A stretch of DNA of 64,000 nucleotides, from contig CAVVZJ010000001.1 in the NCBI GenBank assembly GCA_963752755.1, forward strand, positions 868,001-932,000, given 5' to 3'. The DNA is from CAVVZJ01 sp963752755 (GTDB taxonomy: Bacteria; Planctomycetota; Planctomycetia; Isosphaerales; Isosphaeraceae). Every line of letters begins with the position of its first letter. Position 1 is the stretch's first letter. Under the pieces are notes generated by a model. That model was not told where the DNA came from. It ran no database searches and worked only from the letters and a program-made list of their open reading frames with translations. The translations under genes and the position numbers were made by a program. This document shows positions 18,024-26,505 of the stretch, one piece after another.

Positions 18024-18878
18024 TCAGGACACGCCAGCCGCTTCGACCAGCGGCGCGAGCACCTCGCGGGCCTGCCGGGCTGCGGTGTCGGGGTCCTCGA
18101 CGAACGGGTACAGCTCGACAGTCAGCCAGCCGTCATAGCCGGTCTTGCAGATCGCGGCGACGACCGCCGCGAAGTCGATCGCGCCCATGCCGGGGACGAG
18201 GTGATGATGGACCCGCGTGGCGGCGATGTCCTCCAGGTGGTAATGGCGCGTGTGGGGAGCCATCCGGGCGATCTGGGAAGGCAAATCCTCGGACATGCAG
18301 TAGGCGTGACCGACGTCGAAATTCAGACCGATCGAGGGGGCGTTGACGCGCTCCGCGACTTCGAGGTACTGCTCGGTCGTCTCGATCAGGAGCCCTGGCT
18401 CGGGCTCGATCAGGAGCAAGACGCCGACCTCGTGCGCATGCTCGGCCAGGGGCTTCAGGACCTCGACGAACAGGTCGATCGCCTCCTGTCGCGACTGCCC
18501 CGGCGCCAGCGGGCCGCCCGGCTCGGTCGTGATGTGGGGGGCGCCCAGCTCGGCGCAGAGGCTCAGGGCGCGGCGGGTGTGGTCGATCCGGACGCGGCGA
18601 TAGCCCTCGTCGGGCTCGATGAACGAGGGATACCAGTAGGGCTGGCGGTGGTCGTTGATCGCGTTCATCATGAACGCGTTGACGTTCGAGAATTCGAGGC
18701 TCTGACTCTGCATCGCCGCGACGATGGCCTTTTTCGCGCCGGGCAGGAGGCCATTGGGCCAGGCGTGGGGGACGTCGGCCATCAGTTCGAGGCCGTCGTA
18801 GCCGAGGTCGGCGATCCGGGCGGCGGCCTCATCGAAGGGGAAGCGCATGTAGGCGTTGGTGCTGAAGGCGAGTCGCAT
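18024..18878 (-). CDS. Sugar phosphate isomerase/epimerase-like TIM barrel
   Basis: A 284-residue xylose-isomerase-like TIM barrel, distinct from the one at 16245. It starts MRLAFSTNAYMRFPFDEAAA, and has YDGLELMADVPHAWPNG, PHITTEPGGPLAPGQSR, LLLIEPEPGLLIETTEQYLE, GLNFDVGHAYCMSEDLP and RHYHLEDIAATRVHHHLVPG. The Glu, Asp-His and His-Glu metal ligands of the family are intact. It lies 15 bp upstream of the UbiA gene and 29 bp downstream of the TPR gene on the same strand. It probably isomerises or epimerises a polyol or sugar intermediate of the cluster's unknown product, perhaps derived from the inositol phosphate made by its neighbour. Confidence 0.78.
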   Translation of the reverse strand: MRLAFSTNAYMRFPFDEAAARIADLGYDGLELMADVPHAWPNGLLPGAKKAIVAAMQSQSLEFSNVNAFMMNAINDHRQPYWYPSFIEPDEGYRRVRIDHTRRALSLCAELGAPHITTEPGGPLAPGQSRQEAIDLFVEVLKPLAEHAHEVGVLLLIEPEPGLLIETTEQYLEVAERVNAPSIGLNFDVGHAYCMSEDLPSQIARMAPHTRHYHLEDIAATRVHHHLVPGMGAIDFAAVVAAICKTGYDGWLTVELYPFVEDPDTAARQAREVLAPLVEAAGVS

Positions 18879-18907
18879 CGGCGGGGCTCGTGGGGCGGGG
18901 GAGGGTT

Positions 18908-20299
18908 TCAGGGTCGGGTCGGGTTGCCGCCGGGTTGGCTAGGACGCGGAACCGCGGGCTTCGGGTCGGACGAGTCGCCTTTGCGGATCGTGCGGGCACG
19001 CTCTTCGAGCGCCCGGGCCTCGTCGGCATGGCCGGAATCGCGGAGGAGGTCGGCCAGGTGACCGAGGGTGTCCGCGGCCGCGCGATTCTCGGCGCCGAGG
19101 GACTTCTCCACGATCGCCAGCGCTCGTCGATAGGACTGCTCCGCCTCGGCGAGCCGACCGCGACCGGCCTCGATCTGGCCGAGGAGGTCGAACGACTCGA
19201 TCATCAAGGGGTGCTCGGGACTCAGGGACTTCTCCTGGATCTTGAGGGCGCGACGCACGAGTTCCTCGGCGCGGTCGAATTGCTTCCGGCGGAGGGCCAG
19301 GCGGGCGAGATCGATCAGAGATTCGGAGACGAGCGGGTGGTCGGCGCCGAGGGACTTCTCCTGGATCTTGAGGGCGCGACTGAGCAGGGCCTCGGCGCGA
19401 TCGGGCTCGTCCCGGTCGAGACTCAGGCTCGCGAGCTGAGCGAGCGTCTGGGCGATCGCCGGATGGTCGCGGCCGAGCGACTTTTCGCGGATCATCAGGG
19501 CACGGCGGAAGAGCTTCTCGGCCTCGTCGGGGCGCCCGCGGGCGACCAGCAGTTCGGCGAGGTTGTTCAGGGTCAGGGCGAGGTCGGCCGGCTCGGAGCC
19601 GGGGACCTTGTCGCGGATGGCAAGGGCGTGGCGGTAGAGGTCCTCGGCGGCGGTATAGTGGCCGCGGATGTGCTCCAGCAAGGCGAGGTTATGCAGGGCC
19701 TGGGCGAGGTCGGGGTGGTTGGCGCCGAGGTTCTTGCGGACGATCTCCAGCGAGCGGCGATAGAGCGGCTCGGCCTCGTCGTAACGGGCCTGGAAGCGGT
19801 GCAGCTCGGCGAGGTTGTTCAGGACCGGGGCGACCTCGGGATGCTCGCTGCCGAGGGCTTTTTCGGCGAGTTCGAGGGCCTCCTGGAGCAAGGGCTCGGC
19901 CTGGTTGTACTGCCCTTGCGCGGCGAGGATCACGCCGGCCGTTCCGAGGCTCTGGGCCGTCTCGCGCAGGGGAGTCGCGGCCCGGCCGCGACGGATCTCC
20001 AGGCCGCGGCGGGCGTCGATGAGGGCCTGGTCGTAATGGCCGAGCCGGTATTCGACCCAGGCGAGGTTGTCGAGGCTCAGGGCGAGTCTCGGGTCGTCGC
20101 GGCCGAGGGCCTCGGCCTCGCGGACGGCGGAGCGGAGGGCCTTCTCGGCCAGGGCGTAGCGGCCCGACTTCATCGCGATCCAGCCGGCGTCGTTGGCGGA
20201 CTGCCAGGTGGACTGGTTCTGTGCAGAGGATGGGATGCCCGGCCAGGCAAGCGAGGCCGAGACGACGAGAAGCCAGGTCCGCCAGCCGAGTGGATGCAT
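18908..20299 (-). CDS. Secreted kinesin-light-chain-type TPR protein
   Basis: A 463-residue protein with an N-terminal signal peptide (MHPLGWRTWLLVVSASLAWP) and nine or ten 42-residue TPR repeats of the kinesin-light-chain type. Examples are YNQAEPLLQEALELAEKALG and FDRAEELVRRALKIQEKSLS, each with the spaced HP and LNNLA pattern. Such repeats make a protein-binding superhelix. A Pro-rich tail ends the protein. It sits between ino1 and a TIM-barrel gene in the same orientation (28-29 bp gaps). It may be a periplasmic scaffold, but its partner is unknown. Confidence 0.85.
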   Translation of the reverse strand: MHPLGWRTWLLVVSASLAWPGIPSSAQNQSTWQSANDAGWIAMKSGRYALAEKALRSAVREAEALGRDDPRLALSLDNLAWVEYRLGHYDQALIDARRGLEIRRGRAATPLRETAQSLGTAGVILAAQGQYNQAEPLLQEALELAEKALGSEHPEVAPVLNNLAELHRFQARYDEAEPLYRRSLEIVRKNLGANHPDLAQALHNLALLEHIRGHYTAAEDLYRHALAIRDKVPGSEPADLALTLNNLAELLVARGRPDEAEKLFRRALMIREKSLGRDHPAIAQTLAQLASLSLDRDEPDRAEALLSRALKIQEKSLGADHPLVSESLIDLARLALRRKQFDRAEELVRRALKIQEKSLSPEHPLMIESFDLLGQIEAGRGRLAEAEQSYRRALAIVEKSLGAENRAAADTLGHLADLLRDSGHADEARALEERARTIRKGDSSDPKPAVPRPSQPGGNPTRP

Positions 20300-20326
20300 C
20301 GGGGTATCCCCTTCCTGCCGGCCTGG

Positions 20327-21541
20327 TCAGCGACGTGCCCGCGCCGCGTACTCGGCCAGCATGGCGAACTGGACGAAGAAGTCGTTCTGCTCGACGCCCT
20401 CGGGGCTCTTGAAGAAGCAAGCGAGATGCCGCAAGAGGCCCCGACCGCCTCGTCGCTTCTCGAAATCGGCGAGACGGGCGAGGTCGATGGCCAGGGGGGC
20501 GGCGAGGAGGCTGTCACAGCCTTGCCAGGTGAACTGGAGGGTCATCGGCGTGCCGAGGAAGCCGCGGAAGTGGATGTGGTCCCAGGCGGTCTTCCAGTCG
20601 CCCATGTCGGGGATGTACTCGATCGTCACGAGCGTCGAGGGCTTGTAGCCGAGGATCTCGTGGACGACCTGGTCCTTGGTCCCGACCTTGGCGGCCTTGT
20701 GGGCGGGGTCGTCGAGGACGATGCCGTCGCGATTGCCGAAGATGTTGTGGCCGACCCAGCTCATCACATCGAGGTTGCGCGCGGCGAACATCGGGGCGAG
20801 CACGGTCTTCATCAGGGTCTCGCCGGTCTTGCCGTCCTTGCCGGCATGGAGCGAGAGCGTCAGCTCGGCGAGCTGATGCAGGGCCGGAATCGAGGCGCCG
20901 AGGCTGGGGGTGAAGTTCAGGTAGGTGTGACCTTCCCGGATCGCGGCGATCGCGTAGAGCGTGCTGGCCGGAACCAACTCGGAGCCGCCGTCGGCGAGGG
21001 CGGCGTTGAGGGTGTCCCAGTCCTGATGGACGTCGCCGGTCGAGAAGGGCGGTTCGGTGCTGGCGACGTTCAAAACGATCAGGTGGTCGATCTGCTCGGC
21101 CTGGACGAAGGCCGCCAGGTCGGCGGCGATCCGGTCCACTGCCTCGGCGGCGGTCTGGGGTGTCCGATCGTCGCCCCAGTCGCCCAGGCGGGCGATCGCG
21201 GGACCGGAGCCGAGCTTGACGCCGGGCCGGACCCGTTGCGAGGCGACCTCGAGTTCCTCCCGGCAGGCGGCGATCAGCTCCGGGTCGAAGACCCCGGAGT
21301 TGCGGCGAAATTCCTGGGCGGAATTGGCGAAGGAACCGCGACGGATATCGTGGCCACCGATGACGAACTGGTCGGGGGCTGGCAGTTCCAGGCCCTCGAA
21401 CATCGGCAAGGCGGTGACCAGACCCGTGGTGCTGGTCCGGCCGCGGGCCAGGGCGGAGAGTCCCAGGGTGATTGTGGTGCCAACCCCACCGAAGGCCCCC
21501 ACCAACCAGAGACCAACGCGGCGACGTGTCGTTTCGGGCAT
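20327..21541 (-). CDS. ino1: Inositol-3-phosphate synthase family protein
   Basis: A 404-residue NAD-dependent cyclase that converts glucose-6-phosphate to 1L-myo-inositol-1(3)-phosphate in known members. The start MPETTRRRVGLWLVGAFGGV (ATG 21541) leads straight into the GAFGGVGTT dinucleotide-binding loop. Later motifs are LIVLNVASTEPPF, LVPASTLYAIAAI, TYLNFTPSLGASIPAL, AGKDGKTGETLMKTVLAPMF, WVGHNIFGNRDG and IEYIPDMGDWKTAWDHIHF. All the Lys/Asp/Asn core residues of the KDGKTGETL block are present. It appears to be the first gene of the minus-strand ebo-like cluster, in the place where an EboD sugar cyclase occurs elsewhere; that substitution is inferred. Confidence 0.88.
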   Translation of the reverse strand: MPETTRRRVGLWLVGAFGGVGTTITLGLSALARGRTSTTGLVTALPMFEGLELPAPDQFVIGGHDIRRGSFANSAQEFRRNSGVFDPELIAACREELEVASQRVRPGVKLGSGPAIARLGDWGDDRTPQTAAEAVDRIAADLAAFVQAEQIDHLIVLNVASTEPPFSTGDVHQDWDTLNAALADGGSELVPASTLYAIAAIREGHTYLNFTPSLGASIPALHQLAELTLSLHAGKDGKTGETLMKTVLAPMFAARNLDVMSWVGHNIFGNRDGIVLDDPAHKAAKVGTKDQVVHEILGYKPSTLVTIEYIPDMGDWKTAWDHIHFRGFLGTPMTLQFTWQGCDSLLAAPLAIDLARLADFEKRRGGRGLLRHLACFFKSPEGVEQNDFFVQFAMLAEYAARARR

Positions 21542-21831
21542 GGATGCAGCTACCTTCGGAACGGCGGATCGGCGAGGATGTTGGGCCGATCGGCGCGGGG
21601 CAGGGCAGGTCGGACCCAGCTCTCGTGGCCGGGCGGCAGGTCTTCCTAACGACATCATTATTATGGGGCGACCCGTCCGCCCATTCAACCCGCCGGGCCA
21701 ACCATCCCCAGACCCGAGGCTGGAAGCGTTGCCGCTCGACCTTTAGGATAAGTGCACGAGTCGCCGCCGAGGGACCGGGATTTCTCCCGCTTGTTTGTCT
21801 CCCGGCGGCCCGTGTGCAGGAGCCTCTCCCG

Positions 21832-22458
21832 ATGCAACCGACCCGACCTCTTGCTGGCTTCATCGTCCTCGGAATCGGACTCTACCTGGCCGTCGCCCCG
21901 GTCCGGGCTGGCGACGATCGGCCCTCCGAGGGTTTCCGACCACTATTCAACGGCCAGGACCTCTCGGGCTGGAAGCCGGTCAACACCGCCGATAACTTCC
22001 TCGTCAAGGACGGCGTGCTCGTGATGAATCGCGGCTCTGGCTGGCTCGCCTCCGAGGAAAGCTTCGCCGATTTCGAGTTACGGCTCAATTACCGGTTCGT
22101 CACTCCGGGCGCCGACTCGGGCGTGTTCATCCGTTCGAGCCTGGAGGGCCAAAACTGGACCAACCGCGGGTATCAGATCCAGAACATGGATAACCAGACG
22201 CTCGGCGCCGTGGTGAGCATGGGCTTGCCGGTCAAGACGAAGACGCACGAGGACGACGTGGTCAAGAAGGTCAAGAAGCCCTCGGGCGAGTGGAACGACC
22301 TGGTCATCACCGCCCGCGGTCCGGCCGTCTCGGTGAGCCTCAATGGCGAGCCAGTCGCCACCGGCACGATCGAGGCGACCCCGGGTCACATCGGCCTCCA
22401 GGCCGAGGGCGGGATTCTGGAATTCCGGAAGATCGAGATCAAGCCTTTGAAGGATTGA
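21832..22458 (+). CDS. DUF1080 (3-keto-disaccharide hydrolase-like) secreted protein
   Basis: A 208-residue exported protein. The signal peptide is MQPTRPLAGFIVLGIGLYLA followed by VAPVRAGDD. The domain begins FRPLFNGQDLSGWKPV and contains LVMNRGSGWLASEE, FELRLNYRFVTPGADSGVFI and GYQIQNMDN, the standard LamG-like jelly-roll pattern of DUF1080. The family is large in planctomycetes and members act on modified or oxidised glycans; the substrate here is not known. The gene reads divergently from ino1. Confidence 0.88.
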   Translation: MQPTRPLAGFIVLGIGLYLAVAPVRAGDDRPSEGFRPLFNGQDLSGWKPVNTADNFLVKDGVLVMNRGSGWLASEESFADFELRLNYRFVTPGADSGVFIRSSLEGQNWTNRGYQIQNMDNQTLGAVVSMGLPVKTKTHEDDVVKKVKKPSGEWNDLVITARGPAVSVSLNGEPVATGTIEATPGHIGLQAEGGILEFRKIEIKPLKD

Positions 22459-22505
22459 GGTTCGGCGGCCCCACCGGGCCGTCGGCCGAAGGAGCGGCCG
22501 GTCCG

Positions 22506-23219
22506 ATGAAGTCTCTGCACCGCTTTCGCTCGGCCCCGAGCCCTTGCAGCTACCTTCCGGATCAGACGGCTTGCCTGGAGTATCTTCAGGTGGCCGAGCT
22601 TCGCCCGGAAGAATACGCCACATTCCTGCTCCAGGGCTGGCGCCGGTTCGGCCGGAGCCTCTTCCGTCCCCGGTGCGCCGCCTGTTCCGCGTGTCTCTCC
22701 CTGCGGGTAGACGCCGCCCGCTTCCGCCCCGACCGGAGCCAGCGCCGGGCCTGGAAGGCCAATGCTTCCGATGTCCGTCTGGCGATCGGAGAGCCCGCCG
22801 TCACTCGTTCGAAGCTCCAACTCTACGACCGCTTCCACGCCGAGCGTTCCACCACGGTCGGCTGGCCTCGCCACGCCCCTGGCGCCGCCTGGAGTTATCA
22901 CGACTCCTTCGTCGCCAACCCCTTTCCGACCGAGGAATGGACCTACAGGCAAGGCGCGGCGCTGCTCGGAGTCGGCTACGTCGATGTCCTTTCAATCGGG
23001 CTATCAGCCATTTATTTCTTCCACGATCCCGACTACCACGCCCGTTCGCTGGGCACGTACAACGTCCTCCGTCTGGTCGCCGAGGCGAACCGGCGTGGCC
23101 TGCCCCATGTCTACCTGGGTTACTTCGTCTCCGGCTGCCGCTCTCTTGCCTACAAGTCCCGGTTCCGCCCCCACGAGATCCTCGCCCGCGATGGACTCTG
23201 GCACGCCATCCCTCCTTGA
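22506..23219 (+). CDS. bpt: Aspartate/glutamate leucyltransferase (Bpt/ATE family)
   Basis: A 237-residue N-end-rule aminoacyl-tRNA-protein transferase, which adds an amino acid to N-terminal Asp or Glu and so marks proteins for Clp degradation. Family landmarks are PCSYLPDQTACLEYLQVAEL at the N-terminus, EEYATFLLQGWRRFGRSLFR, the Cys cluster CAACSACLSLRVD, GVGYVDVLSIGLSAIYFFHD and LPHVYLGYFVSGCRSLAYKS. Length is normal for the bacterial enzyme. It starts 47 bp after the DUF1080 stop and precedes the tRNA-Arg gene. Confidence 0.9.
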   Translation: MKSLHRFRSAPSPCSYLPDQTACLEYLQVAELRPEEYATFLLQGWRRFGRSLFRPRCAACSACLSLRVDAARFRPDRSQRRAWKANASDVRLAIGEPAVTRSKLQLYDRFHAERSTTVGWPRHAPGAAWSYHDSFVANPFPTEEWTYRQGAALLGVGYVDVLSIGLSAIYFFHDPDYHARSLGTYNVLRLVAEANRRGLPHVYLGYFVSGCRSLAYKSRFRPHEILARDGLWHAIPP

Positions 23220-23322
23220 CCCGCCCTCCACCCCGACCGCCGCCGACGAATCGACGTTCCGCCCGCTTGCTCGGCCGACCAATTCGGCTATACTGAAACT
23301 CCTCCGAGCGCCGATTCCTTAC

Positions 23323-23396
23323 GCACCCGTAGCTCAATTGGATAGAGCATCAGTCTTCGGAACTGAGGGTTACAGGTTCGAGTCCTGTCGGGTGTA
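23323..23396 (+). tRNA. tRNA-Arg, anticodon TCG
   Basis: Full cloverleaf: acceptor GCACCCG/CGGGTGT (G-U first pair), D-arm around GCTCAATTGGATAGAGC, anticodon stem TCAGT/ACTGA with loop CTTCGGA, and T-arm ACAGG-TTCGAGT-CCTGT. The discriminator is A and CCA is not encoded. The gene marks the left end of a mobile-element-rich region, so its 3' end may be an integration site. Confidence 0.95.
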
Positions 23397-23397
23397 C

Positions 23398-23784
23398 CTA
23401 AAACCCCTTGCTAGCAAACGGCTTGCGGCAAGGGGTTTCTTGTGCCAGTCGCGTTGTACCAGTTTTTGTACCACTTGCTCCCGGTACAAAGCGTGGCGTA
23501 GCGTGAAGGGAAGCGTGGCCAGCCCCACTCCGCCGCCCCGGCTCGTTGGACTCCGGGCCGAAGTCAGGGAGCGCCGCCCGGACCTCCGCCAGGTCGCCCA
23601 TGTAGCCGACCGGGTGTAGGGCACCCCACGACGCTCCACCTTCAGGCTCCACTCCACTCACCCTTCCGTGAGAGAACGTACTCACCGTTGGCTGGGTCTC
23701 GATTAGGTAGAGGACGGCGGAATCCGACAGGGCGTGGGTGGCGATGTTCCCGTCGGCATCGACCACCTTGCAGTCTTCTCGCAT
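23398..23784 (-). CDS. Hypothetical island protein, doubtful
   Basis: A 128-residue frame starting MREDCKVVDADGNIATHALS followed by VLYLIETQPTV. The middle reads LHPVGYMGDLAEVRAALPDF, which looks protein-like, but the C-terminus runs through the tRNA-adjacent hairpin and looks random. The gene may be truncated or decayed at the island edge. No function is recognised. Confidence 0.3.
   Translation of the reverse strand: MREDCKVVDADGNIATHALSDSAVLYLIETQPTVSTFSHGRVSGVEPEGGASWGALHPVGYMGDLAEVRAALPDFGPESNEPGRRSGAGHASLHATPRFVPGASGTKTGTTRLAQETPCRKPFASKGF
23401..23438. repeat. Perfect 11-bp inverted repeat just after tRNA-Arg
   Basis: AAACCCCTTGC at 23401-23411 pairs exactly with GCAAGGGGTTT at 23428-23438, with a 16-base loop. 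It may terminate the tRNA transcript or belong to an attachment site; no T-run follows. Confidence 0.55.
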
Positions 23785-23871
23785 GGCGCTGATCCTGGAT
23801 CAACGAGAAGTCCGAGCCGCTCCGCCGAGGTATATTCGAGGTGCCACAGATGAGCCTCGGGGACGAATCGC

Positions 23872-24198
23872 ATGAGGGAAGAAGACGGTGATAAGGGGAG
23901 TCGAAAGACGCACCTCCAGCACGTCCTGAGCAAGTGGACCGGCGGCAAGCGGCGACAGGCCCGCCGGATCGTCGAGCACTTCCCCCGCCGGATCGCCACC
24001 TACCACGAGTCCTTCCTCGGCAGCGGGGTCGTCCTCTACGAGTTGCTCGGTAGCGAGATCCGGGTAGAGCGTATCGAGTGCGGCGACAGCTGCGTGCCAC
24101 TCATTGAACTCTGGCAAGCCGTCCGGGACGACCCGGAGGGCCTACTTCGCCGCTACGCCGCGGATTGGACTACGCTCCAATCCCAGGGGAAGGGCTTC
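23872..24198 (+). pseudogene. DNA adenine methylase (D12 class), N-terminal remnant
   Basis: LSKWTGGKRRQARRIVEHFP then TYHESFLGSGVVLYELLGSE and WQAVRDDPEGLLRRY match the first third of D12-class N6-adenine methyltransferases. The FLGSG segment corresponds to the SAM-binding FxGxG motif. The catalytic DPPY region is absent because the sequence runs directly into a transposase-like fragment at about 24198. The enzyme cannot be functional. It is probably the relic of a phage or restriction-type cargo of the island. Confidence 0.65.
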
Positions 24199-24830
24199 AA
24201 TACGACCTGGCGAAGCTCCTGCACGCGGTGAAGGCGGCGCTGCCGGTGCCGATCGCCGGGGGGGGCTCCGACGGCCAGACCTCGATCCGCAACGTGGTGA
24301 AGGCGGCCCTGGGCGGGGTGCCCCATCAACGGTGCCCGTTCCATTACCTCCGCGAGGCGGCCACTCCGGTCTCCGAGGCCGACCGGCACATCAAGGTCCG
24401 GCTGAAGAAGCCGGTCCGCGGCATCAGGCCGATCGAGCGGAAGGTCGAGGGCCGTGACGCCCCGGAGGCGCGGGACATCCGAGGTTACTGCGCGGCGGTG
24501 CGGTCGGCGTTGACCGACGACGGGCGTCCACCCCTGGAGGCCTCGGGGTGGCAGCTGAAGGGGCGCCTGGCCGCGGTCGCCGGGTGCCTGGACCGGGTCA
24601 CGGCCAAAAGGGGCTCCCGCAGGAGCTGACACGGCTGCGGGCGATCCTGGGCCAGGGCCTGGAGGCGACCGCGGCGCCTTGGCCCGACGTGCGGCCAGCC
24701 TTCGGCTGGGTCCATCGGGCGGCGGCCGTCCGCCGCAACAAGGCGGGGCTCGACGCCGCCGGGGTCAGGCGTCGCTACCGCGGGCTGATCGCGGCGATCG
24801 CACGCCACCGCCGGGCCGGCGGGCCGAGGT
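24196..24830 (+). pseudogene. Transposase remnant
   Basis: Starting about YDLAKLLHAVKAALPVP, the sequence has the motif chain SDGQTSIRNVVKAALGG, VPHQRCPFHYLREAATPVSE, ADRHIKVRLKKPVRGIRPIE and IRGYCAAVRSALTDDGRPPL. These resemble the DDE-type core of a transposase group common in planctomycetes and Chloroflexi. A frameshift near 24610 moves the rest (LPQELTRLRAILGQGLEATA) into another frame. Both ends are missing and I see no terminal inverted repeats. It separates the methylase remnant from the aldo/keto reductase remnant, so insertion plus deletion probably destroyed both. Confidence 0.5.
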
Positions 24831-24836
24831 GTTCAT

Positions 24837-25404
24837 TCGTTTCCTGAAGGTGAGGCGGAGCTACGGGCCGGGGCTGTTCGGGTGCTCCGAGGTCACGCTG
24901 CGGCGGGCGCACGCCGTCCATCCGATCGCCGTCCTCCAGTCGGAATACTCGCTCTGGTCGAGGGAGCCGGAGGCGACGGTCATGCCGGCGTGCCGGGAGC
25001 TGGGGATCGCCTTCGTGCCGTTCAGCCCGCTGGGCCGGGGCTTCCTCACCGGCACCCTGACCGACACGCAACGACTCGCCCAGGGCGACTGGCGGGCGAC
25101 GAACGCTCGCTTCGCCGGGGAGAACCTGGCCCGCAACCTCGCCCTGCTGCGGCCCCTGGAGATGATCGCCCAGGCCCACGAAGTGAAGCTGGCCCAGGTC
25201 GCCCTGGCATGGGTGCTCTCCCGAGGAGAGCGGATTATCCCGATCCCAGGCATGAAACGGCGGACTCACCTGGAGGAGAACGAAGCGGCGGCGGACATCG
25301 TGCTGACGACCGAGGAACTGGCCCGACTGGACGCCGCCTTCCCGGTCGGTGTGGCGGCTGGAGAGCGGTACAACCCCGAGCAGTCCCGCTGGCTGGGCCG
25401 GTAG
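24837..25404 (+). pseudogene. Aldo/keto reductase, C-terminal two-thirds
   Basis: From about GCSEVTLRRAHAVHPIAVLQ onward the sequence is a normal AKR C-terminus: SEYSLWSREPEATVMPACRE, LGIAFVPFSPLGRGFLTGTL, LAQVALAWVLSRGERIIPIP and the cofactor loop IPGMKRRTHLEENEAA. The N-terminal barrel strands with the catalytic Asp-Tyr-Lys-His residues are missing, replaced by transposase-derived sequence. The surviving part has no internal damage, suggesting a recent truncation. Confidence 0.75.
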
Positions 25405-25599
25405 ATCCCCCGGTAACTGCCCGAATCAAACCGCCCTCATTCATCGTCTTCTCCGGCATCTCACTTGCCAGGACCATCGAGAGATTGAGGGCGGCGGGAT
25501 GGGTCGTCGGACTCCCCGCCGATCGGGGGGCAGCGACCGCACCGGAGGGGGGCCGATGAGGACAGACAAGCCCGTCCGACGTGGCTGAACGCCCTGCTC

Positions 25600-26433
25600 G
25601 TGGGCGGCACCTTCGCCGGCCTGCTCTGGCTGGAACGCCGCCGCCCGCTGCGCCGACGCCAGGTCGAGCCGAAGCTGCGTCGGGACGCCCGCAACCTGGC
25701 TGTCGCCGCCGCCGGGGCCGCCACCGTCCGCCTGGCCGAGACACCCGTCGTGATGTCGCTGGCCCGCCTGGTCGAGCGACGGCGCTGGGGCCTGCTCAAG
25801 CAGGCCCGACTGCCGGCCTGGCTGGAGATACCGCTGGCCGTGGCCCTGATGGACTACACACTCTACCTCTGGCACGTCGTGACCCACAAGGTGCCGCTGC
25901 TCTGGCGGTTCCACCAGCCGCACCACGTCGATCTCGACATGGACGCCTCGACGGCGATCCGGTTCCATTTTGGCGAGCTGGCCCTGTCGGTGCCGTGGCG
26001 GGCGGCGCAGGTCGTCACCATCGGCGTCTCGCCGCTTGCGCTGTCGGCCTGGCAGACCTTCACGCTGGTGGAGATCCTGTTCCACCACTCCAACGTCGAG
26101 CTGCCGATCGAGGTGGAGTGGTGGTTGTGCGGGCTGGTGGTCACGCCGAGGCTGCACGGCATCCACCACTCGATCGTGCCGGAGGAACAGAACTCCAACT
26201 GGTCGAGCGGGCTGACGGTATGGGACTGGCTGCACGGAACGCTGCGGCTCGACGTGCCGCAGGGCGAGATCACCATCGGCGTGCCGGCCTACCGAGCCCC
26301 GGCGGACGTGACGCTGCCGATCGTCCTGGCGATGCCGTTCGGCGAGCAGCATGACCCCTGGCGTTTGCCCGGCGACGGGATTCCGACGAGGAGGGGATTG
26401 CCCTCGGTGCCGGACGATCGCCTGATGGCTTGA
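25600..26433 (+). CDS. Fatty acid hydroxylase/sterol desaturase superfamily membrane protein
   Basis: A 277-residue di-iron membrane hydroxylase. The His boxes are visible: LWHVVTHKVPLLWRFHQPHH, then FHHSNVE and LHGIHHSIVPEE, giving the HxxxH, HxxHH and HxxHH ligands. Two to four hydrophobic segments surround them. The frame has no upstream ATG, so the start (GTG 25600) is uncertain and a few N-terminal residues (RPTWLNALL) may belong to the protein. It oxidises a lipid or sterol-like substrate in known families. It precedes the interrupted VKOR gene and, further on, arsenic genes. Confidence 0.8.
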   Translation: MGGTFAGLLWLERRRPLRRRQVEPKLRRDARNLAVAAAGAATVRLAETPVVMSLARLVERRRWGLLKQARLPAWLEIPLAVALMDYTLYLWHVVTHKVPLLWRFHQPHHVDLDMDASTAIRFHFGELALSVPWRAAQVVTIGVSPLALSAWQTFTLVEILFHHSNVELPIEVEWWLCGLVVTPRLHGIHHSIVPEEQNSNWSSGLTVWDWLHGTLRLDVPQGEITIGVPAYRAPADVTLPIVLAMPFGEQHDPWRLPGDGIPTRRGLPSVPDDRLMA

Positions 26434-26505
26434 TCCGAGGTCGTGGCGATCTTCGGGCCATCGGCCTCGGCCGGTACTTCCGCCTGATAACCATCGAAGG
26501 AGCGG

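Noticed and set aside
16842..19061. A 739-codon plus-strand frame opposite the TIM-barrel and UbiA genes
   Set aside because: Three recognisable enzymes lie on the other strand and cover the region completely.
18890..21649. A 919-codon open frame on the plus strand opposite the TPR and ino1 genes
   Set aside because: It is the antisense shadow of two well-supported genes in GC-rich sequence; its translation is low-complexity Gly/Glu/Val and matches no family.
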